Below are positions 8,302-15,173 of a DNA stretch of 24,263 bases, piece after piece (position 1 is the stretch's first letter; each line of letters starts with the position of its first letter). The position numbers and the translations under genes are program-made. Origin of the DNA: a virus; IMG/VR virus record IMGVR_UViG_3300028284_000030, positions 1 to 24,263 of that record; one strand, written 5' to 3'. The notes beneath the pieces were generated by a model, which was given only the letters and a program-made list of their open reading frames with translations, did not search any database and was not told the DNA's origin.

Positions 8302-8962
8302 AACAGCTATAATAATTTCAGGGTATTTAGTAGAACTCTCGGACAATATACTACCCTTTCTCAATAAAAGCACTGATGTATATGTGCATACTTGGAACAC
8401 CCCTGAAAATCGTAAATGGATAACAAAGCTCAACAGGTATAAAAAATTCTGTAGAAACCTACACGTTATTATAGACGAACCAATAGAACATTATAGTAAA
8501 CTGTATTCGTACTTTACTTCCACATATAGAGCAGCCCATTCTATCGATAGTAGAGTTGAGTACTCTAAAGTCATTAAATTTAAACCTAATATAGAGGGAG
8601 AGATTGAATATAAAGGAAATATAGAAAGGTATTATAATAAAGCGTACATTCACACTAGACCTATGCTACAGAGCACTACTATTAACCAATGTATATTTGG
8701 GAGTAGCTATTACCGTACATTAGATGAACGTATGTTTACATTGACACCATCAGCTTTAACTAAAATGTTTAATTATAGTCCTAGAGATTTTGAAGTTAAA
8801 ATGCAAAACGTTTACTCTTTAATTAAAGCCGATTTTGGGAATAACCCAGAAGGTAGTATTTTCTGGAAACGATGGTTAGACATTCATAATATACACCTTA
8901 TTCAAGATATAGATTTAAAATTAAATAATAATATACAGCATGGACAAACAAGATACTATTAG
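8294..8962 (+). CDS. Unknown protein, possibly glycosyltransferase-like
   Basis: A 222-residue protein. The start KTAIIISGYLVEL followed by DVYVHTWNTPENRKW (about 28-42) resembles a family of capsule-cluster proteins that begin with an ISG strand and a D-hHTW motif and are suspected glycosyltransferases. A later NPEGSIFWKRWLDIHNIHL segment fits the C-terminal part of such proteins. The middle is rich in Tyr and Lys without clear motifs. It is the last gene of the glycan run. It overlaps the previous stop by eight bases, and its own stop lies inside the next small gene (23-base overlap). The glycosyltransferase idea is tentative. Confidence 0.6.
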   Translation: MLKTAIIISGYLVELSDNILPFLNKSTDVYVHTWNTPENRKWITKLNRYKKFCRNLHVIIDEPIEHYSKLYSYFTSTYRAAHSIDSRVEYSKVIKFKPNIEGEIEYKGNIERYYNKAYIHTRPMLQSTTINQCIFGSSYYRTLDERMFTLTPSALTKMFNYSPRDFEVKMQNVYSLIKADFGNNPEGSIFWKRWLDIHNIHLIQDIDLKLNNNIQHGQTRYY

Positions 8963-9203
8963 TTTAGACTCAAATGAGTTAGAAAAAATTAAATACCTAA
9001 AAGACAGACAAGCAGCAGTTAAAAACTCAATTACCCGAATGGGTATGGCACAACTTCGTTTAAGTATAGAAAAAGATGAAATGGAGGTATTCCATAAGGA
9101 AAATATTACTCTAGAAAAGACAATAGGACAGGAGTTAATGGAAAAGTATGGAAACGGCAGTATCGATATAGAGACAGGAACTTTTACTCGATATAATAAA
9201 TAG
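8940..9203 (+). CDS. Small coiled-coil protein, function unknown
   Basis: An 87-residue acidic/basic mixed protein with long helical heptad-like stretches (ELEKIKYLKDRQAAVKNSI; EKDEMEVFHKENITLEKTI) and a compact C-terminus GSIDIETGTFTRYNK. It has no cysteines and no membrane segment. It starts inside the end of the previous gene and is the last gene before the tail module. I recognise no named family. A structural or chaperone role is possible from position only. Confidence 0.65.
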   Translation: MDKQDTISLDSNELEKIKYLKDRQAAVKNSITRMGMAQLRLSIEKDEMEVFHKENITLEKTIGQELMEKYGNGSIDIETGTFTRYNK

Positions 9204-9225
9204 ACTGTTTAGCCTTTTTTTGATC

Positions 9226-9233
9226 TATTTATA
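9226..9233 (+). promoter_or_regulatory. TATTTATA element, distal copy before the tail sheath gene
   Basis: An exact TATTTATA in the 117-base gap before the sheath gene, shortly after a T-rich run (9214-9221). A second copy lies 50 bases further on. It may be a late promoter core or a chance AT-rich match. Confidence 0.3.
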
Positions 9234-9283
9234 AACGTAGCAAGAAACCAAACGTATAACAGGCGGTTTAGTAATTCCGCATA

Positions 9284-9291
9284 TATTTATA
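9284..9291 (+). promoter_or_regulatory. Candidate late promoter core before the tail sheath gene
   Basis: An exact TATTTATA with 29 bases to the sheath ATG, suitable for a -10-like element with a short leader. The same octamer precedes the tube, tape measure and 21728 genes, and a one-mismatch copy precedes the gp26-like gene. No -35 element is visible, as in T4-type late promoters. The octamer is the reverse complement of the T4 late consensus TATAAATA. Confidence 0.45.
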
Positions 9292-9320
9292 ATTAGAAAT
9301 TAAACAAATTTAAACCTAAC

Positions 9321-11045
9321 ATGGCAGAATCAATAATCTCCCCAGGTGTATTTCAAAGAGAGAATGATATTTCATTTATCCAACCTGCAGCAACCGAAGT
9401 TGGCGCAGCAATAGTTGGACCTACAGTAAAAGGCCCGATTGAAGTACCGACACAAGTAAATTCATATAATGAATACACTCGCTTATTTGGAACAACTTTT
9501 GAAGATGGATCAGATAATTTTGAGTACCTAACTTCTATTGCTGTAAAAAGCTACTTTGATCAAGGCGGAAGCACTTGTTTAGTTTCTAGAGTAGTGAAAA
9601 CAGCTTCAGGATGGGCCGGAGCAGGAAATACACATATTTCTTCTTCTAATAATGCTTCAGTAGAGCCTTTTGAGCTTAAAACATTAGGTAAAGGTACAGT
9701 ATACAATAACGCAACATCAGCAACAGACATTGCCGCATTTACAGACGGTTCTTATAAATCTGGATCAGCTGATAATTTTAAATGGGAAGTATCAAATATA
9801 GATGCAGCCTACGGTACATTTTCTTTATCAATTAGAAGAGGAGATGATACACCTTCAAATAAAATAGTATTAGAGACATTTAATAATCTTTCATTAGATC
9901 CTAATAACTCTAACTATGTTGCTAAAGCGATTGGTAACCAAGTAATTGGTTTAAACGCAACAGCCGACGGAATCAACCAAGTAGGAGATTTTGCAAATAA
10001 ATCTAACTATGTATATGTCGCAGCAGTAAACAGTAAGACACTTAACTACATCGGAAACGATGGACTTACAGTTGGAGCTGGATACGCTGATAAATTACCA
10101 GCAGCAGGAGTAGGAGGATTCTTCGGAGCAACAGAAACTGCAGTTAGTACACCAAAATACTTTGGAGATATTAACGCATCAAATTCACAAGGACTGGGAG
10201 CTGCCGATTATACAAATATATTAACACTACTAGGTAACAAAGACGATTTTCAATTCAACGTATTATCAGCACCAGGTGTAGTAGATGAATTTATGGGCAC
10301 AGTTTGTGACCAAATGGTTTCTTTAGTAGAATCTAGAGGAGACGCTATAGCAGTAATTGATTTAAAAGGATACGGAGCATCAGTTGCACAACTTAAAACA
10401 CAAGCAGCTACATTTAATAGCTCTTACGCAGCATCTTATTGGCCATGGCTTCAAATGTCATCAGCATTAGGTAAGAATGTATGGGTACCAGCATCAACAG
10501 TTATACCAGGAGTATTTGCATTCACAGATGGAGCAGCAGCTCCTTGGTTTGCACCAGCTGGTTTAGTTAGAGGTGGATTAGTAGGAGTACTACAAGCAGA
10601 GAAAAAATTAACAAGAACCGACAGAGATACTCTATATAACGGTAAAGTAAATCCAATAGCTACTTTCCCTGGAACAGGTATAGCAGTATTTGGTCAAAAG
10701 ACTTTACAGACTAAAGCATCAGCTTTAGATAGAGTAAACGTAAGACGATTACTAATTGAACTTAAAGAGTTTGTTGGTAACCAATCTAAAAACCTAGTAT
10801 TTGAACAAAATACTATAGCAACTAGAAATAGATTCTTAGCAGCAGTTAATCCTTACTTAGAATCAGTAACACAGAGACAAGGTCTTTATGCTTACAGAGT
10901 AGTAATGGATGATACGAACAACACTGCGGATGTAGTAGATAGAAACCAATTAGTTGGTCAAATCTTTATACAACCAGCTAAAACAGCAGAATTTATCGTT
11001 CTAGACTTCGTTGTTGAACCAACAGGTGCAACTTTCGGAGCATAA
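9321..11045 (+). CDS. 18: Contractile tail sheath protein (T4 gp18-like)
   Basis: A 574-residue sheath subunit. The N-terminus SPGVFQRENDISFIQPAATE, followed by GAAIVGPTVKGP and YFDQGGSTCLVSRVV, is the standard sheath start that threads between neighbouring subunits. The C-terminal region contains RLLIELKEFVGNQSKNLVFEQNT, RNRFLAAVNPYLESVTQRQGLY and QIFIQPAKTAEFIVLDFVVEPTGA, the conserved sheath core with the C-terminal handshake strand. The subunits polymerise around the tail tube and contract on adsorption. T4 gp18 is 659 residues, so this one is somewhat shorter, with differences in the middle variable domains. It is followed directly by the tube gene. A TATTTATA element lies 29 bases upstream, and the leader ends in AAACCTAAC with no Shine-Dalgarno. 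Confidence 0.96.
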   Translation: MAESIISPGVFQRENDISFIQPAATEVGAAIVGPTVKGPIEVPTQVNSYNEYTRLFGTTFEDGSDNFEYLTSIAVKSYFDQGGSTCLVSRVVKTASGWAGAGNTHISSSNNASVEPFELKTLGKGTVYNNATSATDIAAFTDGSYKSGSADNFKWEVSNIDAAYGTFSLSIRRGDDTPSNKIVLETFNNLSLDPNNSNYVAKAIGNQVIGLNATADGINQVGDFANKSNYVYVAAVNSKTLNYIGNDGLTVGAGYADKLPAAGVGGFFGATETAVSTPKYFGDINASNSQGLGAADYTNILTLLGNKDDFQFNVLSAPGVVDEFMGTVCDQMVSLVESRGDAIAVIDLKGYGASVAQLKTQAATFNSSYAASYWPWLQMSSALGKNVWVPASTVIPGVFAFTDGAAAPWFAPAGLVRGGLVGVLQAEKKLTRTDRDTLYNGKVNPIATFPGTGIAVFGQKTLQTKASALDRVNVRRLLIELKEFVGNQSKNLVFEQNTIATRNRFLAAVNPYLESVTQRQGLYAYRVVMDDTNNTADVVDRNQLVGQIFIQPAKTAEFIVLDFVVEPTGATFGA

Positions 11046-11060
11046 ATTTAAAAAGTATAA

Positions 11061-11068
11061 TATTTATA
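11061..11068 (+). promoter_or_regulatory. Candidate late promoter core before the tail tube gene
   Basis: An exact TATTTATA in the 39-base gap between sheath and tube, 16 bases before the tube ATG. It may boost tube transcription independently of the sheath. Confidence 0.4.
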
Positions 11069-11084
11069 TTAAAGACAACACAAC

Positions 11085-11570
11085 ATGCCAGTATTAGATC
11101 CAAACGAAATAATGTTCAGAGCTTTCGAGCCTAAAGTACAAAACAGATTTGTAATGTACATGGACGGGATACCATCCTTTATGGTAAAGAATGCTAAAGC
11201 ACCTACTTTTACAGACAACGTAGTGAAGCTTGACCATATCAACACATACAGAAAAATAAGAGGAAAAAGAGAGTGGGAAGATATGTCTTTCACTTTATAT
11301 GATCCAATTACTCCTTCTGGAGCACAAGCTGTAATGGAATGGGCAAGACTATCTTACGAATCAGTAACAGGTAGAGCAGGGTATTCTGATTTCTACAAAA
11401 AAGATTTAACTCTTAATATTTTAGGTCCTGTAGGAGATATCATCGGTGAATGGATCATCAAAGGTGCATTTCTTACTAACGGAGACTTTGGTCAATATGA
11501 CTGGTCTTCTGACGAAGTAGTAGATCTTAACATTACTGTTGCAATGGATTACTGTATATTAAATTACTAA
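11085..11570 (+). CDS. 19: Tail tube protein (T4 gp19-like)
   Basis: A 161-residue protein, close to T4 gp19 (163). The pattern NRFVMYMDGIPSFMVKNAKAP, the KIRGKREWEDMSFTLYDP strand region, and the C-terminal LTLNILGPVGDIIGEWIIKGAFL and GDFGQYDWSSDEVVDLNITVAMDYCIL are characteristic. It forms the stacked hexamers of the inner tube that pass DNA into the host. It lies immediately after the sheath and before an intrinsic terminator, giving the expected sheath-tube pair. The leader ACAACACAAC has no Shine-Dalgarno. Confidence 0.95.
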   Translation: MPVLDPNEIMFRAFEPKVQNRFVMYMDGIPSFMVKNAKAPTFTDNVVKLDHINTYRKIRGKREWEDMSFTLYDPITPSGAQAVMEWARLSYESVTGRAGYSDFYKKDLTLNILGPVGDIIGEWIIKGAFLTNGDFGQYDWSSDEVVDLNITVAMDYCILNY

Positions 11571-11604
11571 GTAAGAGTACTATACAACTATATATTTAAC
11601 GAAG

Positions 11605-11636
11605 GCCTGGTTTATTCCAGGCTTTTGTTGTTTTAT
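11605..11636 (+). terminator. Intrinsic terminator after the tail tube gene
   Basis: A perfect 6-bp GC-rich stem GCCTGG / CCAGGC (11605-11610 and 11617-11622) with loop TTTATT, followed by a T-rich tail TTTTGTTGTTTTA. It lies 35 bases after the tube stop and separates the sheath/tube unit from the next genes. Confidence 0.85.
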
Positions 11637-11652
11637 AAATTTATTTATCGTA

Positions 11653-11660
11653 TATTTATT
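11653..11660 (+). promoter_or_regulatory. Candidate late promoter core before the gp26-like gene
   Basis: TATTTATT, with a second near copy TATTTATC at 11642-11649, 29 bases before the ATG and just after the terminator. It also contains CGTATATT (11649-11656), shared with the elements before the polymerase and gp32 genes. Its position after a terminator supports a fresh promoter here. Confidence 0.45.
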
Positions 11661-11689
11661 AATAGAATAAGTTACACCTAATAAAATTT

Positions 11690-12436
11690 ATGGAACCGAA
11701 ATTTAAACTACCTACTGAAACAGTAGATTTACCTTCAAAAGGGATTCTTTACCCCGAAGGGCATCCTCTATCTAATGGAGCCTTGGAAATGAAGTACATG
11801 ACCGCAAAAGAAGAAGACATTCTTACTAATCAAAACTACATTAAGAACGGCACAGTAATAGACCGTTTATTAAAGTCCCTTATTGTTACTGAGGGTATTA
11901 ATTATGAAGACATATTAGTAGGTGATAAAAACGCCTTAATGGTAGCAGCGAGGATATTGTCCTACGGTGCTGACTATAATATTAGTTACAGAGGTGAACA
12001 AGTTACTGTAGACTTAGCTAAAGTAGATAATAAACCTTTAGATGAAAGTCAATACGAAAAAGGTAAGAATGAATTTACCTTTAACTTACCAGTATCAAAA
12101 GCTGTAGTAACATTTAGACTCTTTACACACAAAGAAGAGAAAAATATTGAAAAGGAACTACAAGGACTTAAAAAATTAAGACCTAATGAATCACCAGAAG
12201 TTACTACTAGGTTTAAGTACATGATTACTTCTATCAATGGTAACAGAGAATCAGGTGAAATTAGAGACTTTGTCGACAATTACTTATTAGCTAGAGATGC
12301 TAGAGCACTAAGAAAAGAGTATTCAAGACTTCAACCAGACCTTAACTTAACATTTAACTTCGTTAATGACGAAGGAAGAGAGGAGGAGGTTCCTCTGCCC
12401 ATAGGGTTGGACTTTTTTTGGCCTGACGCAGAGTGA
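11690..12436 (+). CDS. gp26-like baseplate hub / tail assembly chaperone, zero-frame product
   Basis: A 248-residue protein beginning with the conserved-looking LPSKGILYPEGHPL and MKYMTAKEEDIL, followed by a helical region (VIDRLLKSLIV), a beta-rich middle and a basic/acidic helical segment (THKEEKNIEKELQGLKKLR). It resembles the T4 baseplate hub gp26-like family found in uncultured T4-like phages. Its place directly upstream of the tape measure gene is that of a tail assembly chaperone. The frame ends LDFFWPDAE at TGA 12434. A run of seven T at 12413-12419 lies five codons before the end, where an overlapping frame begins that has no standard start codon of its own before 12516. A longer shifted product of about 324-325 residues is likely. 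Confidence 0.75.
   Translation: MEPKFKLPTETVDLPSKGILYPEGHPLSNGALEMKYMTAKEEDILTNQNYIKNGTVIDRLLKSLIVTEGINYEDILVGDKNALMVAARILSYGADYNISYRGEQVTVDLAKVDNKPLDESQYEKGKNEFTFNLPVSKAVVTFRLFTHKEEKNIEKELQGLKKLRPNESPEVTTRFKYMITSINGNRESGEIRDFVDNYLLARDARALRKEYSRLQPDLNLTFNFVNDEGREEEVPLPIGLDFFWPDAE
12411..12422 (+). other. Candidate programmed frameshift site (T7 run)
   Basis: The zero frame reads GAC TTT TTT TGG. A Phe-tRNA on the second TTT (12416-12418) can re-pair perfectly one base forward (12417-12419) or two back (12414-12416). Both lead into the open frame GGC CTG ACG CAG. A -1 slip would instead meet TGA at 12424-12426. A purine-rich AGAGGAGGAGG lies upstream at 12379-12389, and its 6-bp pairing with TCCTCT (12391-12396) may be incidental. 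Confidence 0.6.
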
Positions 12437-12665
12437 TAAGTTAAGAATATTCACACAGATACATGAGATAGTATTTCATGGCAATGGAGGATACGATTGG
12501 GAAACAGTTTACAATATGCCTATTTGGCTTCGTAACTTTACGTTTAATAAACTTAAAGAACATTATGAGAAGCAAAATGAAACTAATTCCCCACCTAAAA
12601 AAACTCCTAAAATACAGAGACCTAATATAAAACAGGGTTATAGTACAAAGGCTTCTAACAATTAG
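12420..12665 (+). CDS. Frameshift extension of the gp26-like/chaperone gene
   Basis: Eighty-one codons that read as real protein: IHEIVFHGNGGYDWETVYNM, then PIWLRNFTFNKLKEHYEKQN, then a Pro/Lys-rich tail. The frame is open from 12405, but no ATG, GTG or TTG occurs before the ATG at 12516, which would drop the well-folded-looking first 32 residues. Translation by a +1 or -2 shift from the upstream gene at the T7 run explains this, giving a chaperone with a short and a long form as in lambda G/GT. The tape measure gene follows, as expected. Alternatives are a homopolymer sequencing error that split one gene, or a truncated 49-residue protein from 12516. Confidence 0.7.
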   Translation, partial: GLTQSDKLRIFTQIHEIVFHGNGGYDWETVYNMPIWLRNFTFNKLKEHYEKQNETNSPPKKTPKIQRPNIKQGYSTKASNN

Positions 12666-12673
12666 AAGTCTTT
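12647..12673 (+). terminator. Strong hairpin overlapping the chaperone stop codon
   Basis: A 12-bp stem AAAGGCTTCTAA / TTAGAAGTCTTT (one G-U pair) with a 3-base loop CAA. It spans the TAG stop at 12663-12665 and ends just before the TATTTATA element. The 3' side is only moderately T-rich (CTTTACTATTTAT), so it may act as a weak terminator, an mRNA 3' stabiliser or a translational element. Confidence 0.6.
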
Positions 12674-12675
12674 AC

Positions 12676-12683
12676 TATTTATA
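12676..12683 (+). promoter_or_regulatory. Candidate late promoter core before the tape measure gene
   Basis: An exact TATTTATA 23 bases before the tape measure ATG, directly after the hairpin at 12647-12673. Terminator-like hairpin plus promoter element mirrors the arrangement before the gp26-like gene. Confidence 0.45.
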
Positions 12684-12706
12684 CTATATAAGCATATACA
12701 CACCTA

Positions 12707-15172
12707 ATGGCAGAAAGCGGTAACATAGATAAAGCATCGAAAGAGGCAGCAAAGTCAACTAAAGAGACAGCAGAGCACGCAGAAACATTATCTGAGAATT
12801 TAGCAAGGTCTGGAGAGAGATTAAAGGAAATCTCTGCAGAAGCTACAGAATCAGGTAATGCACTCCGTGATATGGCTAAGTCGATGAAAGAATCTGCTAA
12901 AGATGGCGGAGACTTCTCTAATGCCATCAGCTTTGGAGCTGGCTTGGCAACGAAACTATCAAAGACTTCAGAATCTATTGCTAAATTCACAAAGGAAAAT
13001 TTAGGTGCTAGCAAGGATACAGAGAAAGTTTTAAGGCGACAAAAAGTTGTAAGAAGTCAAATTCAAGAGGTAGAATCTCAAATTAAGTTCCTACAGGATG
13101 CTAAAGCAAACGCATCTAAAGCAGAGAGAATAGAAATATCTAAAACTGTTAAAAAGTTAACAGATTCAGTAGGTGTTGCAGAAGACTTACTTGATAACAT
13201 GCAAGAAATTGCAGAAGCTAACGAGAAACTTAATGATAGTACAGCCTGGTTAGACGGAATGTCTGATCTAGTTGGGGATATTCCTGTTGTCGGTAAGATG
13301 TTCGGTGAATTTAGTTCTGCAGCTAAACAAGCTAGAAAAGATGGAGTAGAAGGTGGAGACGCATTAAAAGCAGGAGCTGGAGCCCTTGCTAAATCTGCTA
13401 GTAAGTTAATGTTAGCTTTTGCCGCAAAGACTGTAGTAGAAGGAATGTACGAAGGCTCTCAAAGAGCTACAGACTTATCTAGAAACCTAAACTTAAGCGA
13501 AGAAGCAGCTTATGATTTAAATAATGAATTCAATAGACTAGGAGCAAAAGTTCCCGGACTAATAGGTAAAGATTTCTTCGATGCTACCATGGCTATGTCA
13601 GACACTATGGGAGCTACAGCAGATCTTTCATTCGAATCTGCAAAAAATTTCGGTGCGATGACTAAGAAGATGGGCTTGTCTGCAGAAACTGCAGCAACCC
13701 TAACTAAGTTAACCGGAGTAATATCAGAGAATGGACAAGGATCTGTTAATACAATAGTAGGACAAGTAGCAGCACTTAACGATGCTGAAGGTACAGCGAT
13801 AAGGTATCAAGATGTAATGAAGGATATAGCTGGAGCAGGAGCATCACAGCAACTATCTATATCAAAACAACCTGGCGGATTAGCAAAAGCAGCATTCCAA
13901 GCTAGAAAATTAGGATTAAACTTCGCTCAATTAGAATCCTCAGCAAATAGTTTACTGGACTTTGAAAATTCTATTAGTGCTGAGTTAGAAGCTGAACTAC
14001 TTACAGGTAAACAGTTAAACCTTGAAACAGCTAGAATGGCTGCTTTGAGAGGAGATGACGCTGTATTAGCAGAAGAATTAGCTAAGAATTTAGGTACCGC
14101 AGAAGAATTCGCTTCTATGGGAAGACTGCAACAAGAAAAATTAGCAGCAGCATTCGGAATGTCTAAAGACGAAGCTGCACAAATGCTAATGAACCAAGAA
14201 GCACTCAGTAAATTTGGTGCTAAAGACCTAGCAGGTTTACAGAAAAAAGCCAAAGAAGAACTCAAAAGAGCAGATTTATTAGAAAAAGAAGGTAAAATAG
14301 AGGATGCAAACCTTTTAAGAGCTAAGGTATTTGAGAAATTAGGAGATAGTGAAATAACAAGGCAGTTAAAAAATTCATCTGCAGCAGAAAAACAAAAAGA
14401 AGCAATGGCTGCAATGGTAGAAGCTGCACAAGCACTATCTTTAGCACTTACTCCTATTACTTGGATGTTTAGTAAAATTGCTGGAGCTGGAGGAGAAACA
14501 CTGGGGTTTGTTACTAAAATAGGCGTTAAGCTTTCAACAATGGGAAAAATACTAACAAAGACGCTAGAACCAGCAACTAAGTTATTAAATTTCCTACCAA
14601 AACAAGCTATAAAGTACTTTGAAAAAATTACTAAATTCTTAGGTGGCGGAATGCTAAAAGGAGCCGCTAAAACAGGAGGTAAAACGTTACTTAAAAAAAT
14701 ACCGGTAATTGGACTTATAGTCGGCGCCGGTTTAGCAATATCACGTGCTAGCAAAGGAGACTGGTGGGGAGCATTAGCAGAAGTCGGATCAGGAGTTGCA
14801 TCACTATTCCCAGGAATAGGAACAGGTATTTCAGCAGCTATCGATGTCGGCCTAATGGCTTCAGATGCAGGTGGGTTAACAGGAGGAAATCCAAATGCAG
14901 AAAAAGCTGCTGCTGCGAAAAAGAAACAAGCAAGCGGATTAACTGATGATGTAGCTGCAGATTTTATTTCCAGACCAGGTCAACCAATACAGAAATTTAG
15001 AAAAGACGATATTATATTAGGTGCCACTAACCCATTAGGTGGAAGCGGCAACAATGAAGCTATCACTTTGCTTAAAGAAATTGCTTTAGCTATCAAACAA
15101 GGTGGTGATGTTTATATGGACGGAAATAAAGTAGGTCAATCGTTAATGCTTGCTTCATCTAAAATGAGTTAA
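12707..15172 (+). CDS. Tail tape measure protein
   Basis: An 821-residue, mostly helical protein rich in Ala, Lys and Glu. Residues 1-200 are long charged helices (coiled-coil-like). A hydrophobic segment KLMLAFAAKTVVEGMYEG lies near 233, and a second long hydrophobic, glycine-rich region (KIPVIGLIVGAGLAI through LFPGIGTGISAAIDVG) at about 663-725 could span the membrane on ejection. The C-terminus DVYMDGNKVGQSLMLASS is a common tape measure ending. Length sets tail length; T4 gp29 is 590 residues, so this tail may be longer. It follows the chaperone/frameshift pair and precedes baseplate genes. The leader ACACCTAATGG has no Shine-Dalgarno. Confidence 0.88.
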   Translation: MAESGNIDKASKEAAKSTKETAEHAETLSENLARSGERLKEISAEATESGNALRDMAKSMKESAKDGGDFSNAISFGAGLATKLSKTSESIAKFTKENLGASKDTEKVLRRQKVVRSQIQEVESQIKFLQDAKANASKAERIEISKTVKKLTDSVGVAEDLLDNMQEIAEANEKLNDSTAWLDGMSDLVGDIPVVGKMFGEFSSAAKQARKDGVEGGDALKAGAGALAKSASKLMLAFAAKTVVEGMYEGSQRATDLSRNLNLSEEAAYDLNNEFNRLGAKVPGLIGKDFFDATMAMSDTMGATADLSFESAKNFGAMTKKMGLSAETAATLTKLTGVISENGQGSVNTIVGQVAALNDAEGTAIRYQDVMKDIAGAGASQQLSISKQPGGLAKAAFQARKLGLNFAQLESSANSLLDFENSISAELEAELLTGKQLNLETARMAALRGDDAVLAEELAKNLGTAEEFASMGRLQQEKLAAAFGMSKDEAAQMLMNQEALSKFGAKDLAGLQKKAKEELKRADLLEKEGKIEDANLLRAKVFEKLGDSEITRQLKNSSAAEKQKEAMAAMVEAAQALSLALTPITWMFSKIAGAGGETLGFVTKIGVKLSTMGKILTKTLEPATKLLNFLPKQAIKYFEKITKFLGGGMLKGAAKTGGKTLLKKIPVIGLIVGAGLAISRASKGDWWGALAEVGSGVASLFPGIGTGISAAIDVGLMASDAGGLTGGNPNAEKAAAAKKKQASGLTDDVAADFISRPGQPIQKFRKDDIILGATNPLGGSGNNEAITLLKEIALAIKQGGDVYMDGNKVGQSLMLASSKMS

Positions 15173-15173
15173 T

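Noticed and set aside
9201-9225. T-rich run after the small coiled-coil gene as a terminator
   Set aside because: There is a run of T but no convincing stem upstream of it.
9263-9280. GCGG/CCGC inverted repeat as a terminator before the sheath gene
   Set aside because: Only four base pairs with a ten-base loop and no T tract follow it; this is too weak to call.
12424-12426. -1 frameshift at the T7 run
   Set aside because: The -1 frame meets TGA two codons after the slip, so it cannot reach the conserved-looking downstream frame.
13927-14754. A long open frame (275 codons) on the - strand
   Set aside because: It lies wholly opposite the tape measure gene and has the Ser/Ala/Pro/Leu-rich composition of an antisense shadow, with no motif. 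The same applies to the other - strand frames.
14764-14946. Small Arg/Ser-rich + strand frame inside the tape measure gene
   Set aside because: It is an out-of-frame shadow of the hydrophobic segment of the tape measure protein.
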